The notes under the pieces are model-generated. The model saw only the letters and a list, made by a program, of their open reading frames with translations. It searched no databases and was not told the DNA's origin. This document shows, piece by piece, positions 52,875-61,654 of a stretch of DNA of 64,000 nt. Position 1 is the stretch's first letter, and every line of letters starts with the position of its first letter. This stretch comes from an uncultured Candidatus Peregrinibacteria bacterium. GTDB lineage: Bacteria > Patescibacteriota > Gracilibacteria > Peribacterales > Peribacteraceae. The stretch is taken from contig CAINVY010000007.1 of assembly GCA_903854335.1 (NCBI GenBank), forward strand, positions 1 through 64,000, in the 5' to 3' direction. A program made the translations under genes and the position numbers.

Positions 52875-54548
52875 ATGCGCAAACGCACTCTCCTCCTTGC
52901 TCTCGGTGTTCTGATTCCGCTCGCGGCGAACGCGCTCGATTTCACGGATGTCAGTTCCCGCTACAAGGACGCACCCTTTTCCACGTCGGAAGCGGCGGGC
53001 ATCAGTCTCCTGACGTCGATCGGCGCGGTACAGGGGAATCCCAACGGAACATTCACGCCTTTGCGCACGCTCAACAGAGCGGAATTTGTGAAGATTGCAT
53101 TGGCGAGTCATGCAGGAACGCCCGTCAGTTCTTCCGATGCCGCATCATGCTTCCCCGATGTCCATGCGGGGGATTGGTTCAGTTCGTACGTTTGTGTCGC
53201 CAAGAAGAGCGGTGCCATTAGCGGGTATCCGGATGGACTCTTCCATCCCGAACGGTCGGTGAACTACGTGGAGGCGCTCAAAATTCTCTGTGAACTGAAT
53301 GCGATTTCCTCTGCGACCGCACCTGCGGATCCGTGGTATCAGAAATATATTCTGGCGGCGCGGGCAGATGGCCTCCTTCTCCCCTCTCCCGTTTCCTACG
53401 GCGATTCTCTGACGCGCGGCCAAATGGCCAGACTCGCAGCGGGCTTCGTCGCCTTTGCGCAGGGGCAGCTGGCGCAGTACCGTCAGGCGGAGCTCGGAAT
53501 TTCTTCATCGAGCGCTTCTTCGAGTTCATCATCTTCCAGTTCCAGCGTTTCCAGTACATCTTCTTCCTCGGTATCTTCCTCGTCCTCGAGTCTCTCATCG
53601 CAGAGTTCCTCGAGCGTGAGTGCGGTGGAACTTCCCGCTCGTAGTCACTTCCTGCTCATCGGCCAACTCAGTAAACCCATCTCCAATGCGACGTTCAGAT
53701 CCCCTCTGGAGCCGGTGCGCGTGACCTCCATCATCGTGACGCTCAAGAGGAAAATAACGTCCATCGATTCGCTCGAAATTGTCGATCAGAACGGCACGGA
53801 TATCGGCAGGCTCCCACTCGATGATGTCTACGATCCCAACGATCTCACGTATCGTGCCCTATTTACTGGAACAGGAGCGTATGAACTTCCGAAAGATGTG
53901 GAGCGCACGCTTGCGGTAGAGGCGAGAATGAAGTCTCGGGATGAGGGCGGCATATCGGGAGACCTCGTCCAGGTGGACACGATTCAACTGATAACGCAGG
54001 GGGAATGGAGTCAGGAGAGTCAGGGTGCGACCCAAACGAACTTTATATTCCCGATGCATCAAACCACGCAGGGAGACATTCTTTCGGTGACCAACGCGAT
54101 GGCTGCGAACGGATCGTTGCCGGTGGGGTCGGCGCAGATGCTCGCGGCGTTTACGCTTTCGGGGATGGCCGTTTCCGGCGCCCCTTCACCACAAGTGCAA
54201 AATATGGATTTCCAAGTGAGTAAATCTTCTTCCGTTACCGTCACGAACTGGCAACTCGGGACGCAGAACAGCGCCGAGCGTATTCCCTGTTCCGTTAACG
54301 ACACGATCGTGAGCTGTCTCACCATTCCCACGGATATGGGAACCGTGGATGTGACGCAGCCGCGGACGTTGCAGCTCTTTGGTGATGTCGCTGTCGATCA
54401 AGGCGCGACGAATCGAATGCTCCAAGTGCAACTGTCCGATGCGGGCGCGATCGGAACGAATGGCGCGGTGCGATGGACGGACGGTGCCACGTACTTCACA
54501 TGGACGGAGCTTCAAAGCCCCCTCGCCAACGGACCTCTTTGGAGATGA
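52875..54548 (+). CDS. S-layer homology (SLH) domain protein with poly-Ser linker
   Basis: 557 residues. A signal peptide (KRTLLLALGVLIPLAANALDF) is followed by three SLH modules (about 22-195; ITSIGAVQGNPNGTFTPLRTLNRAEFVKIAL, CFPDVHAGDWFSSYVCVAKKSGAISGYPDGLFHPERSVNYVEALKIL, WYQKYILAARADGLLLP), which bind pyruvylated wall polymers in other bacteria. A poly-Ser linker spans about 213-255, then a 300-residue beta-rich C-terminal region without recognised domain. It is a likely wall-anchored surface protein, possibly the S-layer or a display protein. TACACT at about 52844 is a possible -10. Confidence 0.88.
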   Translation: MRKRTLLLALGVLIPLAANALDFTDVSSRYKDAPFSTSEAAGISLLTSIGAVQGNPNGTFTPLRTLNRAEFVKIALASHAGTPVSSSDAASCFPDVHAGDWFSSYVCVAKKSGAISGYPDGLFHPERSVNYVEALKILCELNAISSATAPADPWYQKYILAARADGLLLPSPVSYGDSLTRGQMARLAAGFVAFAQGQLAQYRQAELGISSSSASSSSSSSSSSVSSTSSSSVSSSSSSLSSQSSSSVSAVELPARSHFLLIGQLSKPISNATFRSPLEPVRVTSIIVTLKRKITSIDSLEIVDQNGTDIGRLPLDDVYDPNDLTYRALFTGTGAYELPKDVERTLAVEARMKSRDEGGISGDLVQVDTIQLITQGEWSQESQGATQTNFIFPMHQTTQGDILSVTNAMAANGSLPVGSAQMLAAFTLSGMAVSGAPSPQVQNMDFQVSKSSSVTVTNWQLGTQNSAERIPCSVNDTIVSCLTIPTDMGTVDVTQPRTLQLFGDVAVDQGATNRMLQVQLSDAGAIGTNGAVRWTDGATYFTWTELQSPLANGPLWR

Positions 54549-54594
54549 TGCACCCGAGGGAGAGTAGTACGGAAAGAGCTCTCAGTATTCGATG

Positions 54595-55446
54595 TCATCT
54601 GTCCTTCAGCACGTCTTTGATTTCCTTCGCCATGACCTCTGCGGCGGCTTTGGCCGCGTCCCGCCAGTCGTCGCCACTCGAAGCGTAGAGGATGCTGCGT
54701 GATGCGTTGACGATGGCGCCTTTTCCTTCGAGCAGGAAGCCGTTTCGCACGTCTGCGGCAGTGCCCCCCTGCGCCCCGTAGCCGGGAATCAGGAAGGGGA
54801 GGTGCGGCATGAGGGTTCGTAGATACTTCAGTTCTTCCGGGTACGTCGCACCGACGACGGCGCCGACGCAGGAGAGATTCGTTTCCGGTCCCAAATCCGA
54901 AAGTCCCCACGATTCGACGAGTTGTGCGAGATGCTCGTGGAGTGACTCGTCCCCGACGGGCAGATCCTGCAACTCTCCCGAGCTTTTATTGCTGGTTTTC
55001 ACAAGGACGAAAATCCCCTTTCCGTTTTCCTTGCAGCGTTTCAAAAACGGCTGGATGCTATCCGATCCGAGGAATGGTGTGACGGTGAGTGCATCGATCG
55101 GCTTGTCCGCGCTCAGGTACGCATCCGCGTACGCTTCGCAGGTCGAGCCGATATCGTTTCGTTTGCCGTCGGCGATGACGAGAAGTCCCCTGCTCTTCGC
55201 ATAGGCGCAGACCTCGAAGAAGACTTTCATTCCCTCCCATCCCAGGACTTCATAGAAGGCGAGTTGCGGCTTTACGCAGGCTGCGATGTCCGCCGTGGCA
55301 TCGATGATGCCCTCGCAGAAGGCGCGGACTCCCTCGGGGGTCTTCGGAAGTGACGAAGGCAACTTGGAGAGTTGCGGATCCAGTCCAACACAGACGGGGG
55401 AAGTCTTGGCTATGCGGTCTGCCAGTGCGTCGCCGAAGGGTTGCAT
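54595..55446 (-). CDS. pyrF: Orotidine 5'-phosphate decarboxylase (type 2)
   Basis: Last step of de novo UMP synthesis. 283 residues with VCVGLDPQLSKLP at the N-terminus, the catalytic VIADGKRNDIGST segment of the longer type 2 (mycobacterial-like) enzymes, ALTVTPFLGSDSIQPFL, FVLVKTSNKSS and FLIPGYGAQGGTAADV. No other pyr gene is in the window. The -10 TAGAAT ends 6 bases before the ATG. Confidence 0.95.
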   Translation of the reverse strand: MQPFGDALADRIAKTSPVCVGLDPQLSKLPSSLPKTPEGVRAFCEGIIDATADIAACVKPQLAFYEVLGWEGMKVFFEVCAYAKSRGLLVIADGKRNDIGSTCEAYADAYLSADKPIDALTVTPFLGSDSIQPFLKRCKENGKGIFVLVKTSNKSSGELQDLPVGDESLHEHLAQLVESWGLSDLGPETNLSCVGAVVGATYPEELKYLRTLMPHLPFLIPGYGAQGGTAADVRNGFLLEGKGAIVNASRSILYASSGDDWRDAAKAAAEVMAKEIKDVLKDR

Positions 55447-55452
55447 GGCGCC

Positions 55453-55458
55453 ATTCTA
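55453..55458 (-). promoter_or_regulatory. pyrF -10 element (TAGAAT) 6 nt from ATG
   Basis: Minus strand TAGAAT, then GGCGCC and the start codon; probable leaderless mRNA. Confidence 0.6.
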
Positions 55459-55492
55459 GCGAAGGAGGAACACGAAGGCACGAGGACGTTTG

Positions 55493-56479
55493 TCATCGGC
55501 TGGAACGTGGCGGTCGAGAGCCGCAGAGCGAGCGATTGCAGTAGCTTGTTCCTTGTGAGGCAGGAATCCCCATCATTGTTAACATGTCGATGGCATTGCC
55601 GGGAACAGACACGGAGATGGGCAGGGAGCGAACGGAGGAATCTCCCTGAAAAACGAAACTCCCCGGCCCTTCACCATGGAAATCCTCGGGGGTGATCGTC
55701 ACGCCGACATAGCTCTTCCCTCGCAGAAATTGATCCTTCGGGTCAGTAGTTACCACGATATGAACATTCAACTTACTGAAGAAGCGTCGTACATTCGCAA
55801 TCTGCTCTTTCTGCTGGTTCAGATCGCTGATGAGAGTGTCTTGATGCATCTTTCGTGCGATGTTCCGCAACGCGAGCAGCAGGGCGTCGGCCGCGTTCGG
55901 TTGCAGTTGGATCGAATAGGAAGAGCCTCCGGAAGTTTGCGAACGGGTGACGGAGAGGATCGCATCCACCGTTTGGAGGAACATTTGCTTCTGCTGATCG
56001 GGGGTCAGGGAGCCGGAGCCGGCGGAGGGATTGATGAACAACGCCGATGGCGCATTCATGCCCTTGAGCGTTTCGCTCTTGAGAGAAATAGAGAACCACT
56101 TTCCTTTTATTTGAGTGAATTGCGCAGCCGTATTCGCGTCAAACATACTCCCCCGAAAATCTTTCAATTCGACGTAGGCGATTCTGTTCAGAATGCGCAT
56201 CTCCCCCGCGGCTTCAATCGTCTTTCCCTGCCAAGTGGATTTCACGGTGATTCCGAGATTCATCTTTAGTGTGTCTGCCGTCTTGCCTTCGGTGGATCCC
56301 TTCACAGCAATCGAAGCGATGGAATTCTGATACGATTCATTGATTGTTCCGGAGAAGTCCATCGGTTGACCCTGCCACGAGATGTTCGTGAGGACGTCGC
56401 TCGCTTTCGTGAAGTATGCGAGAGCGGCGACGGGGAGGAAGAAGGCGAAAAGTGTTGCTGCGATGAATGTGCGACGCAT
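55493..56479 (-). CDS. Hypothetical secreted protein, 328 aa
   Basis: Signal peptide RRTFIAATLFAFFLPVAALAY, then alternating beta strands (ISWQGQPMDFSGTINES, VKSTWQGKTIEAAGEMRIL) and a helical middle (LLLALRNIARKMHQDTLISDLNQQKEQI). The pattern recalls lipoprotein-carrier-like or DUF6612-like folds, but I cannot assign a family. No anchor or lipobox. Together with comM it lies in a minus-strand group with a 55-bp gap. Confidence 0.7.
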   Translation of the reverse strand: MRRTFIAATLFAFFLPVAALAYFTKASDVLTNISWQGQPMDFSGTINESYQNSIASIAVKGSTEGKTADTLKMNLGITVKSTWQGKTIEAAGEMRILNRIAYVELKDFRGSMFDANTAAQFTQIKGKWFSISLKSETLKGMNAPSALFINPSAGSGSLTPDQQKQMFLQTVDAILSVTRSQTSGGSSYSIQLQPNAADALLLALRNIARKMHQDTLISDLNQQKEQIANVRRFFSKLNVHIVVTTDPKDQFLRGKSYVGVTITPEDFHGEGPGSFVFQGDSSVRSLPISVSVPGNAIDMLTMMGIPASQGTSYCNRSLCGSRPPRSSR

Positions 56480-56534
56480 GTTGCAGGAAGCGGAAAGGTG
56501 CAGTCATGGTAGAGCATCCTCGCACGAGAGGTAA

Positions 56535-58037
56535 TCATTCTTGCATCGCGATGCTCTGGCGATACTGGAGCGCTTCCGCGATGTGAGGAGCGCTGATCGC
56601 GTCGTCGCCTTCCAGATCGGCGATCGTACGAGCGACTTTGATGGTCCGATGGTAGCCGCGGGCGGAGAGCCCCAGGAGATCGACGGCCTGGGAGAGCAGC
56701 GTTTCGCAGGGGGTATCGAGGGGGCACAGACGATCGATCTGCCGCACGTTCATTTCCTTATTCGTATGGATGGGCAGTCCTTTGAACCGCTTCGCCTGCC
56801 TTGCCCTGGCATCGCGTACGCGGGCTGCGATCTGCGCCGTGGTTGTCTGTGCCTGCGGCAGGCGCCGCAGATCTTCCATGGGGACGGCCTTCACGTCGAT
56901 GCGCAGGTCGATGCGGTCGAGGAGCGGCGGGCTGATCCGTCGTTCGATGCGATGCTTCCCTCCCGGGATCATCGACGGAGGATTCATTGCCGCTACCATG
57001 ATGAAGTCCGCGGGGAATGTGACACTCCCCTGCGCTCGCGTGATCGTGATGGAGCGATCTTCGAGCGGCTGACGAAGCACCTCGAGGACTTGCGTCGGAA
57101 ACTCCGCGAGTTCGTCGAGGAAGAGCACGCCCCGGTGCGCGAGACTGATTTCCCCCGGCCCCGGGATCTGTCCGCCACCGACGATCGAGACGCCGCTTGC
57201 CGTGTGGTGCACGAGACGAAACGGCCTTCTCGAGAGGAGCGGCGTGTCCTTGGGCAGGAGATTGGCGACGGAATAAATCTGCGTCACCTCCAGCGATTCT
57301 TCCCTCGAGAGTGGCGGCAGAATTCCGCGGAACGCTCTCGCGAGGAGCGTCTTTCCCGACCCCGGTACGCCGCTGAGTAGCACATTGTGTCCTCCCGCTG
57401 CCGCGATTTCCATCACACGTTTCGCCTGCTGCTGGCCGCGAATGTCGCAAAAATCAATCCCCTCTTCACCAATATTTTTCGGACTGCAGGCCGATGCTTC
57501 GATCAATGGGGGTTCCTTCTCCCCGCGAAGGATGTGGAGGAGGTCCGAGAGGGAAGTGGCGGCGATGACACGGACACCGGGAACGAGTGCCGCCTCGGGT
57601 GCGTCGATCGCGGGCACAACGAGCGTCTTGATACCGAGATGTTCGCACGCGATGGAGGCAGACAGAACACCGGAGACGTGGCGCAGCGTCCCGTCGAGCG
57701 CGAGCTCTCCGAGAAAGGCGATGCTCTCCAGCTGGGAAGATTCGATGGTGATGAGATCGAGACTCAGGAGGATGCCGAGCGCGATCGCGAGGTCGTAACG
57801 CGGACCGACTTTCTTCAAATCCGCGGGAGCCAAATTCACCGTGAGTATGCGACCCGTTGGGATGCGATACCCGCTCGAGCGTATGGCCATCTTGACGCGT
57901 TGTTTGCTTTCTTGGACGGCGGCATCGCCAAGCCCGACGATAAAGAAGTGTCCTTCGCCGGGGGAGACCGCTGTTTCGACGGTGATGCGTTCGCTTTTGA
58001 GTCCGATGGTGGCAAAAGAGGTGAGAGAAGTGAGCAT
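56535..58037 (-). CDS. comM: ComM/YifB family Mg-chelatase-like AAA+ ATPase
   Basis: 500 residues. The N-terminal ChlI-like domain (VETAVSPGEGHFFIVGLGDAAVQESKQRVKMAIRSSG) is followed by an AAA+ core with Walker A GVPGSGKTLLA, Walker B FLDELAEF, and ARIMVAAMNP/RRISPPLLDRIDLR, plus a C-terminal helical domain. ComM is a hexameric helicase that promotes branch migration during natural transformation. In a host-dependent or scavenging bacterium it is consistent with DNA uptake. ATG 58037 gives the family start. Confidence 0.93.
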   Translation of the reverse strand: MLTSLTSFATIGLKSERITVETAVSPGEGHFFIVGLGDAAVQESKQRVKMAIRSSGYRIPTGRILTVNLAPADLKKVGPRYDLAIALGILLSLDLITIESSQLESIAFLGELALDGTLRHVSGVLSASIACEHLGIKTLVVPAIDAPEAALVPGVRVIAATSLSDLLHILRGEKEPPLIEASACSPKNIGEEGIDFCDIRGQQQAKRVMEIAAAGGHNVLLSGVPGSGKTLLARAFRGILPPLSREESLEVTQIYSVANLLPKDTPLLSRRPFRLVHHTASGVSIVGGGQIPGPGEISLAHRGVLFLDELAEFPTQVLEVLRQPLEDRSITITRAQGSVTFPADFIMVAAMNPPSMIPGGKHRIERRISPPLLDRIDLRIDVKAVPMEDLRRLPQAQTTTAQIAARVRDARARQAKRFKGLPIHTNKEMNVRQIDRLCPLDTPCETLLSQAVDLLGLSARGYHRTIKVARTIADLEGDDAISAPHIAEALQYRQSIAMQE

Positions 58038-58140
58038 GGGTGGGGGAGTGCTGGAAACATCGGAAGTGTACTCTCGTACACCAATTCTCAATCAACCAAA
58101 ATAGATGGACGAACGTACACCTTGAGTATAGGATAGCCCT

Positions 58141-58548
58141 ATGCAGAAAGGAAAAGTCCCCGCCTTTCTCCGGCGCTTTATTCCCCCCTCCGTAGCACAC
58201 ATGAGAGTTGGGAAGGAGGGTGAGAGGCTCGCGGTTCGTTTTCTAAAGCATGAGGGACTTCACATAGTGGCGAGAAATGTACGCATCGGCAGAGACGAGA
58301 TTGATGTGATTGCGAAGGATCCGGTGGATGACGTTCTTGTCTTCCTCGAAGTGAAATCTCGTTCACATAGCGACAGTGATTTTCCGGCGATGATGAGTGC
58401 CGGGCCGACGAAAATGCGAAAGATTTTGCGCGCAGCGCGGCGGTGGATTGCAGATCACGAATACGAAGGCGGTTATCGTATTGATCTCCTCTGTATTGAG
58501 GGCGGGAAAGTCGTTCACTATCTGCGAGAAGTGTCGTGGGAGCGATGA
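58141..58548 (+). CDS. YraN family (UPF0102) endonuclease-like protein
   Basis: 135 residues. The family core is MRVGKEGERLAVRFLKHEG, RNVRIGRDEIDVIAKD, LVFLEVKSRSHSD and RRWIADHEYEGGYRIDLLCIE; Asp, Glu and Lys form a restriction-endonuclease-like (PD-ExK) site. The exact role is unresolved. It is divergent from comM by about 100 bp, and the two are often neighbours in bacteria. A TATAGG element lies about 8 bases before the ATG. Confidence 0.88.
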   Translation: MQKGKVPAFLRRFIPPSVAHMRVGKEGERLAVRFLKHEGLHIVARNVRIGRDEIDVIAKDPVDDVLVFLEVKSRSHSDSDFPAMMSAGPTKMRKILRAARRWIADHEYEGGYRIDLLCIEGGKVVHYLREVSWER

Positions 58549-58602
58549 AATTCTTTTCCTCGTATGTGAAGTGTGCCATACTTCTCCCCTTTCTCTCGAT
58601 TC

Positions 58603-59202
58603 ATGGATTTTTCTTCTCTCGAAGGCGCGTATCGCGATCATATTCGCAACAAGCGAGAGATTCTTTCTCAGGGGAATCGTGTTGATTCGAAGCGTCACGC
58701 TCGCATTGAACGTGCGCTGAATGCGGAAGGATATCGTGCACTTTTCCTCCTTCGTCTTCTTCAAGAAGGCCATACTTCTCTTCTTCGAGTGATACATCCC
58801 GAGAGTGAGCGCAATGATCTGGTGCAAGCGGTCGAGGCTTTGCGGTTGCTGGAAAAAGCGACACTCTGGGGGCCACTTCAGATGGAGGGTACTGCTGAGG
58901 CTCCTTTGGAAACATCACCGCGTCATCGCAGCATTCAGCCAAGAGCTATTCTTACGGATCTTGGCTGGGTTTCGCAGGAAGAAGCCACGCTCATCCCACA
59001 TACACCTTCGGATGCCGTCACCCATGCTTCTCTTCGAAAAATCCTTTCCTTAAAGTCGACTCCTGCCGGGGAGGAGATTGTGGATCGGTATCGCAAGTTT
59101 GCGGGGCTTCCACCGCGCGAGGCCATCATTGCTCTCACGGGAATAAACGCGGGAGAGCCGATGGATGACAAGATTGCACAACCAGCATCGTTCGTACCGT
59201 AA
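58603..59202 (+). CDS. Hypothetical protein, 199 aa
   Basis: Soluble, mostly helical N-terminal half (YRDHIRNKREILSQGNRVDSKRHARIERALNAEGYRALFLLRLLQEG) and a less regular C-terminal half. No signal peptide or membrane segment, no recognised motif. CATACT about 22 bases upstream of the ATG could be its -10, with a C/U-rich leader. It follows yraN by 54 bp and may be part of the same unit. Confidence 0.6.
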   Translation: MDFSSLEGAYRDHIRNKREILSQGNRVDSKRHARIERALNAEGYRALFLLRLLQEGHTSLLRVIHPESERNDLVQAVEALRLLEKATLWGPLQMEGTAEAPLETSPRHRSIQPRAILTDLGWVSQEEATLIPHTPSDAVTHASLRKILSLKSTPAGEEIVDRYRKFAGLPPREAIIALTGINAGEPMDDKIAQPASFVP

Positions 59203-59206
59203 CTTC

Positions 59207-59896
59207 TCACCACTGCGCCACGACGCGCACGTTTCCCGTTTCGATCAGCGTTTGCGCGGGCCAGCGTGAAGGATTGCGCTTTCCGCGCTGCATCTTCACC
59301 CACGTTTTTTTCTTCTCGATTCCCTTGAGGAAGAAGAGGAACGCGTTCGAGGCGAGGAGGGTCGGCATCGTCGCCGAGATGCGATCGGGAATTTCAAAAT
59401 TCTCCGTGTGCGTCGCGAGCGCGAAGGCACCTTCGAATGCCTCCGGAGGAACCGGCGGGAAGAGTGAGGCGATGTGACCGTCGGAGCCCAGCCCCATCGT
59501 CACCAGGTCCGCGGGGCCTTTCGCGAGGAGTTCGCGCAGTTTCTGATCGTACAGATGCACGCATTCTTGGAGCGGTTTCCAGGTGTCCGGTGCGAGAAAG
59601 TGATCGGGGGGAAGTCCGATGGCGTCGATGAGCGCGGTGCGGATCGCCCGCTGATTGCTCGCCTCGTGATCGGGGGAAACGTAGCGCTCGTCCGTCAGAT
59701 AGATCCAAACATTCGTCCATTCGATGGGGCGGTTCTTGAGGAGTTCGTAGATCGGCAGGGGAGTCGATCCTCCCGAAAGTCCGAGCACGCAGCGGCCGCT
59801 TTTCGAGAGCGCCGTCGTGACGGCTTCCTCGAGGAGCGAGGCGCTGTGTTCCAGAAATTTCTCTTCCGACGGAAGCTCAATGAGATCAAAAGCCAT
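59207..59896 (-). CDS. pgl: 6-phosphogluconolactonase
   Basis: Second step of the oxidative pentose phosphate pathway. 229 residues, DevB/Pgl type: VLGLSGGSTPLPIYELL, WIYLTDERYVSPDHEASNQRAI, LVTMGLGSDGHIASLFPP. It starts 3 bp after the zwf stop on the same strand, a natural pair for NADPH and pentose supply. Confidence 0.93.
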   Translation of the reverse strand: MAFDLIELPSEEKFLEHSASLLEEAVTTALSKSGRCVLGLSGGSTPLPIYELLKNRPIEWTNVWIYLTDERYVSPDHEASNQRAIRTALIDAIGLPPDHFLAPDTWKPLQECVHLYDQKLRELLAKGPADLVTMGLGSDGHIASLFPPVPPEAFEGAFALATHTENFEIPDRISATMPTLLASNAFLFFLKGIEKKKTWVKMQRGKRNPSRWPAQTLIETGNVRVVAQW

Positions 59897-59899
59897 AGA

Positions 59900-61342
59900 T
59901 CAAAACCAGGGAAGTCCGTCACGTTCGATCCAGCGATGTGCCGCCTCGGGGGTTGCGGCACCGGAGGGATACGTGTGGAGAGGAGTGGAGGGAAGATCGA
60001 GGTAGGTTTGGAGCGGATCAATGAAACGCCACGCGGTGCGCACTTCCTCGAAGTCGAGGAACCAATTTCGCTTCCCCGCGATCGCCTCGAGAAGCAGGAG
60101 TCCGTGATCCGGCAAACAATCGCCGACGCACACGAGGGGGTCGGTCATGATGAGCGGTCGGAAGGCGGGATCGGAGCCCCCAAGCTTCGTCTGGAGCGCG
60201 AGGCGCATCCCCGCTTCTCCTTGCAGAATGATGTCGAGGCGGTTGGGATTGCTGCCTTCTCCCACGACGCGGGGTTCCTGGAAGCGGATGGAAATGCGCG
60301 TCTCCTTCTTCGCGAGTCTCTTGCCGGTACGCAGGTAAAACGGCACGCCCTGCCACCGCGCTTCGCGGGAGAGCAGCTTCAGGGCGATGAAGGTATTCGT
60401 CCGCGAATCTTTCCGCACCCCCTCTTCCTCGCCGTACCCTTTTGCCTCTTCCTTACCGACGCTGCCCGGGCCGTATTGTCCCTGAATAATGACGTCATCG
60501 AGCGTCGCGGCGGGCGGCAGATAGAGGAGCTTCTCGGCGTCGAGGCGGTTTGTGGGAAGGGAATTTTCATCGTCACTCAGACGCATTGTGAGGAGTGCGC
60601 AGAGCTCGAGCAGGTGGCTCTGGATCATGTCGCGCAGCGTTCCCGTGTGTTCGAAGTAACTCGCGCGCCCCTCGATGCCGACCGTCTCCGACGCCGTGAT
60701 TTCCACGTGGTGGATGAGCGTGTTTTTAAAGAGGCGTTCGAGGATGGGATTCGCGAAGCGCAAATAGTAGACGTTGCGCACGGCTTCTTTCCCGAGGTAG
60801 TGATCGAGCAGGAAGATCTCCTCGTCTTTCAGACAGTGGGTGAGCTGGTCGCGGATCTCCTCGAAGCTCTTCATATCATGACCCACCGGCTTCTCGACGA
60901 TGCAGCGGAAGGTGCCGCCTTCTCCGCGGATCTGTGCGGCGCAGAGTCCTTTGAGCGTGGGGATCATGACTTGCGGCGGGATGCTGAGGTAGGCGAGGCG
61001 CACGGTATTCCCCCATCCTTTCCCCAGAATTTCCAACTCCCCTTTCAATCGTTTCATATCTTCCGCGCTGTCGTACTGCCCGGCGCAGTAGTGGACGTGC
61101 GAGAGGAATTCCTCAAGGGCGGATTCCGTCACTTCGAGCATGTCCGCTCGAATCGCGTCCGCGACAAAGGAGCGAAACGTATCGCCGTCCATCTTGGTGC
61201 GGCTGTATCCGACGATGGCGTACTGCGAAGGTAATCGCTTCTTGAGAGCGAGTGTGTAGAGCGACGGGTAGAGCTTCAGCTTCGCCAAGTTTCCGGAAGC
61301 ACCGAAGAGCAGGAGCGAAAAGGGGCGGGAGGCGGAGAGCAT
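59900..61342 (-). CDS. zwf: Glucose-6-phosphate 1-dehydrogenase
   Basis: 480 residues with the Rossmann start LLLFGASGNLAKLKLYPSL, the active-site DHYLGKE (substrate-binding Lys/His), VEKPVGHDMKSFEEI, RTGKRLAKKE and VRTAWRFIDPL. It makes NADPH from glucose 6-phosphate and is coupled to pgl. The oxidative branch is often missing in Patescibacteria, so its presence says something about redox metabolism here. TACAAT ends 10 bases before the ATG. Confidence 0.96.
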   Translation of the reverse strand: MLSASRPFSLLLFGASGNLAKLKLYPSLYTLALKKRLPSQYAIVGYSRTKMDGDTFRSFVADAIRADMLEVTESALEEFLSHVHYCAGQYDSAEDMKRLKGELEILGKGWGNTVRLAYLSIPPQVMIPTLKGLCAAQIRGEGGTFRCIVEKPVGHDMKSFEEIRDQLTHCLKDEEIFLLDHYLGKEAVRNVYYLRFANPILERLFKNTLIHHVEITASETVGIEGRASYFEHTGTLRDMIQSHLLELCALLTMRLSDDENSLPTNRLDAEKLLYLPPAATLDDVIIQGQYGPGSVGKEEAKGYGEEEGVRKDSRTNTFIALKLLSREARWQGVPFYLRTGKRLAKKETRISIRFQEPRVVGEGSNPNRLDIILQGEAGMRLALQTKLGGSDPAFRPLIMTDPLVCVGDCLPDHGLLLLEAIAGKRNWFLDFEEVRTAWRFIDPLQTYLDLPSTPLHTYPSGAATPEAAHRWIERDGLPWF

Positions 61343-61418
61343 GAGAGACAGGATTGTAGCATCCGTCGTTCAAAGTGAATGTTAAGAAACTTCGCAGAAT
61401 CCCATGCCGGAGGCAAAG

Positions 61419-61446
61419 TTGATTTTCCTGTGCACGATGCTAGGAT
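61419..61446 (+). promoter_or_regulatory. Promoter of the metK leader
   Basis: TTGATT (61419-61424), 16 bp, TAGGAT (61441-61446) preceded by TGC as an extended -10. The transcript would begin near 61453, about 40 nt ahead of the riboswitch aptamer. Confidence 0.6.
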
Positions 61447-61492
61447 TCCCTCACATCATCGTCCTACCACGGGCGTTCGCGAACGCCGTGGC

Positions 61493-61593
61493 CTATCAAG
61501 AGAGACGCCGAGGGAACTGGCCCGCACGAAGCGTCCCCCAACCATCCGGAAGACCGGAACGGTGGGAAATCCAGCCCCGCCCGGGGAAGATAG
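61493..61593 (+). ncRNA. SAM-I (S-box) riboswitch controlling metK
   Basis: The aptamer core ATCAAGAGAG..GCCGAGGGAACTGGCCC..CGAAGC..CCCCAACC followed by GGTGGGAAATCCAGC matches the SAM-I consensus (AUCAAGAGAGG.GGAGGGACUGGCCC.AUGAAGCC..CAACC...GGUGC.AAUUCC). P1 can form between CTATC (61493-61497) and GATAG (61589-61593). It lies 62 nt before the metK start. No clear terminator hairpin with U-run follows, so control may be translational. Binding of S-adenosylmethionine would reduce metK expression. Confidence 0.88.
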
Positions 61594-61654
61594 CTCTGCT
61601 CTCCTTCTCGTCACGCGGGAAGGCGGTTTCTCAAATTCTTTTTCCCCTTCTCCT

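Noticed and set aside
53504-53640. Poly-Ser coding run as a phase-variable simple repeat
   Set aside because: The serine codons are mixed (TCA, TCG, TCC, AGC, AGT, TCT), so there is no simple DNA repeat prone to slippage; it is a linker.
61379-61654. Upstream extension of the metK frame to 61379
   Set aside because: It coincides with the SAM-I riboswitch and its promoter and has no counterpart in the MetK family.
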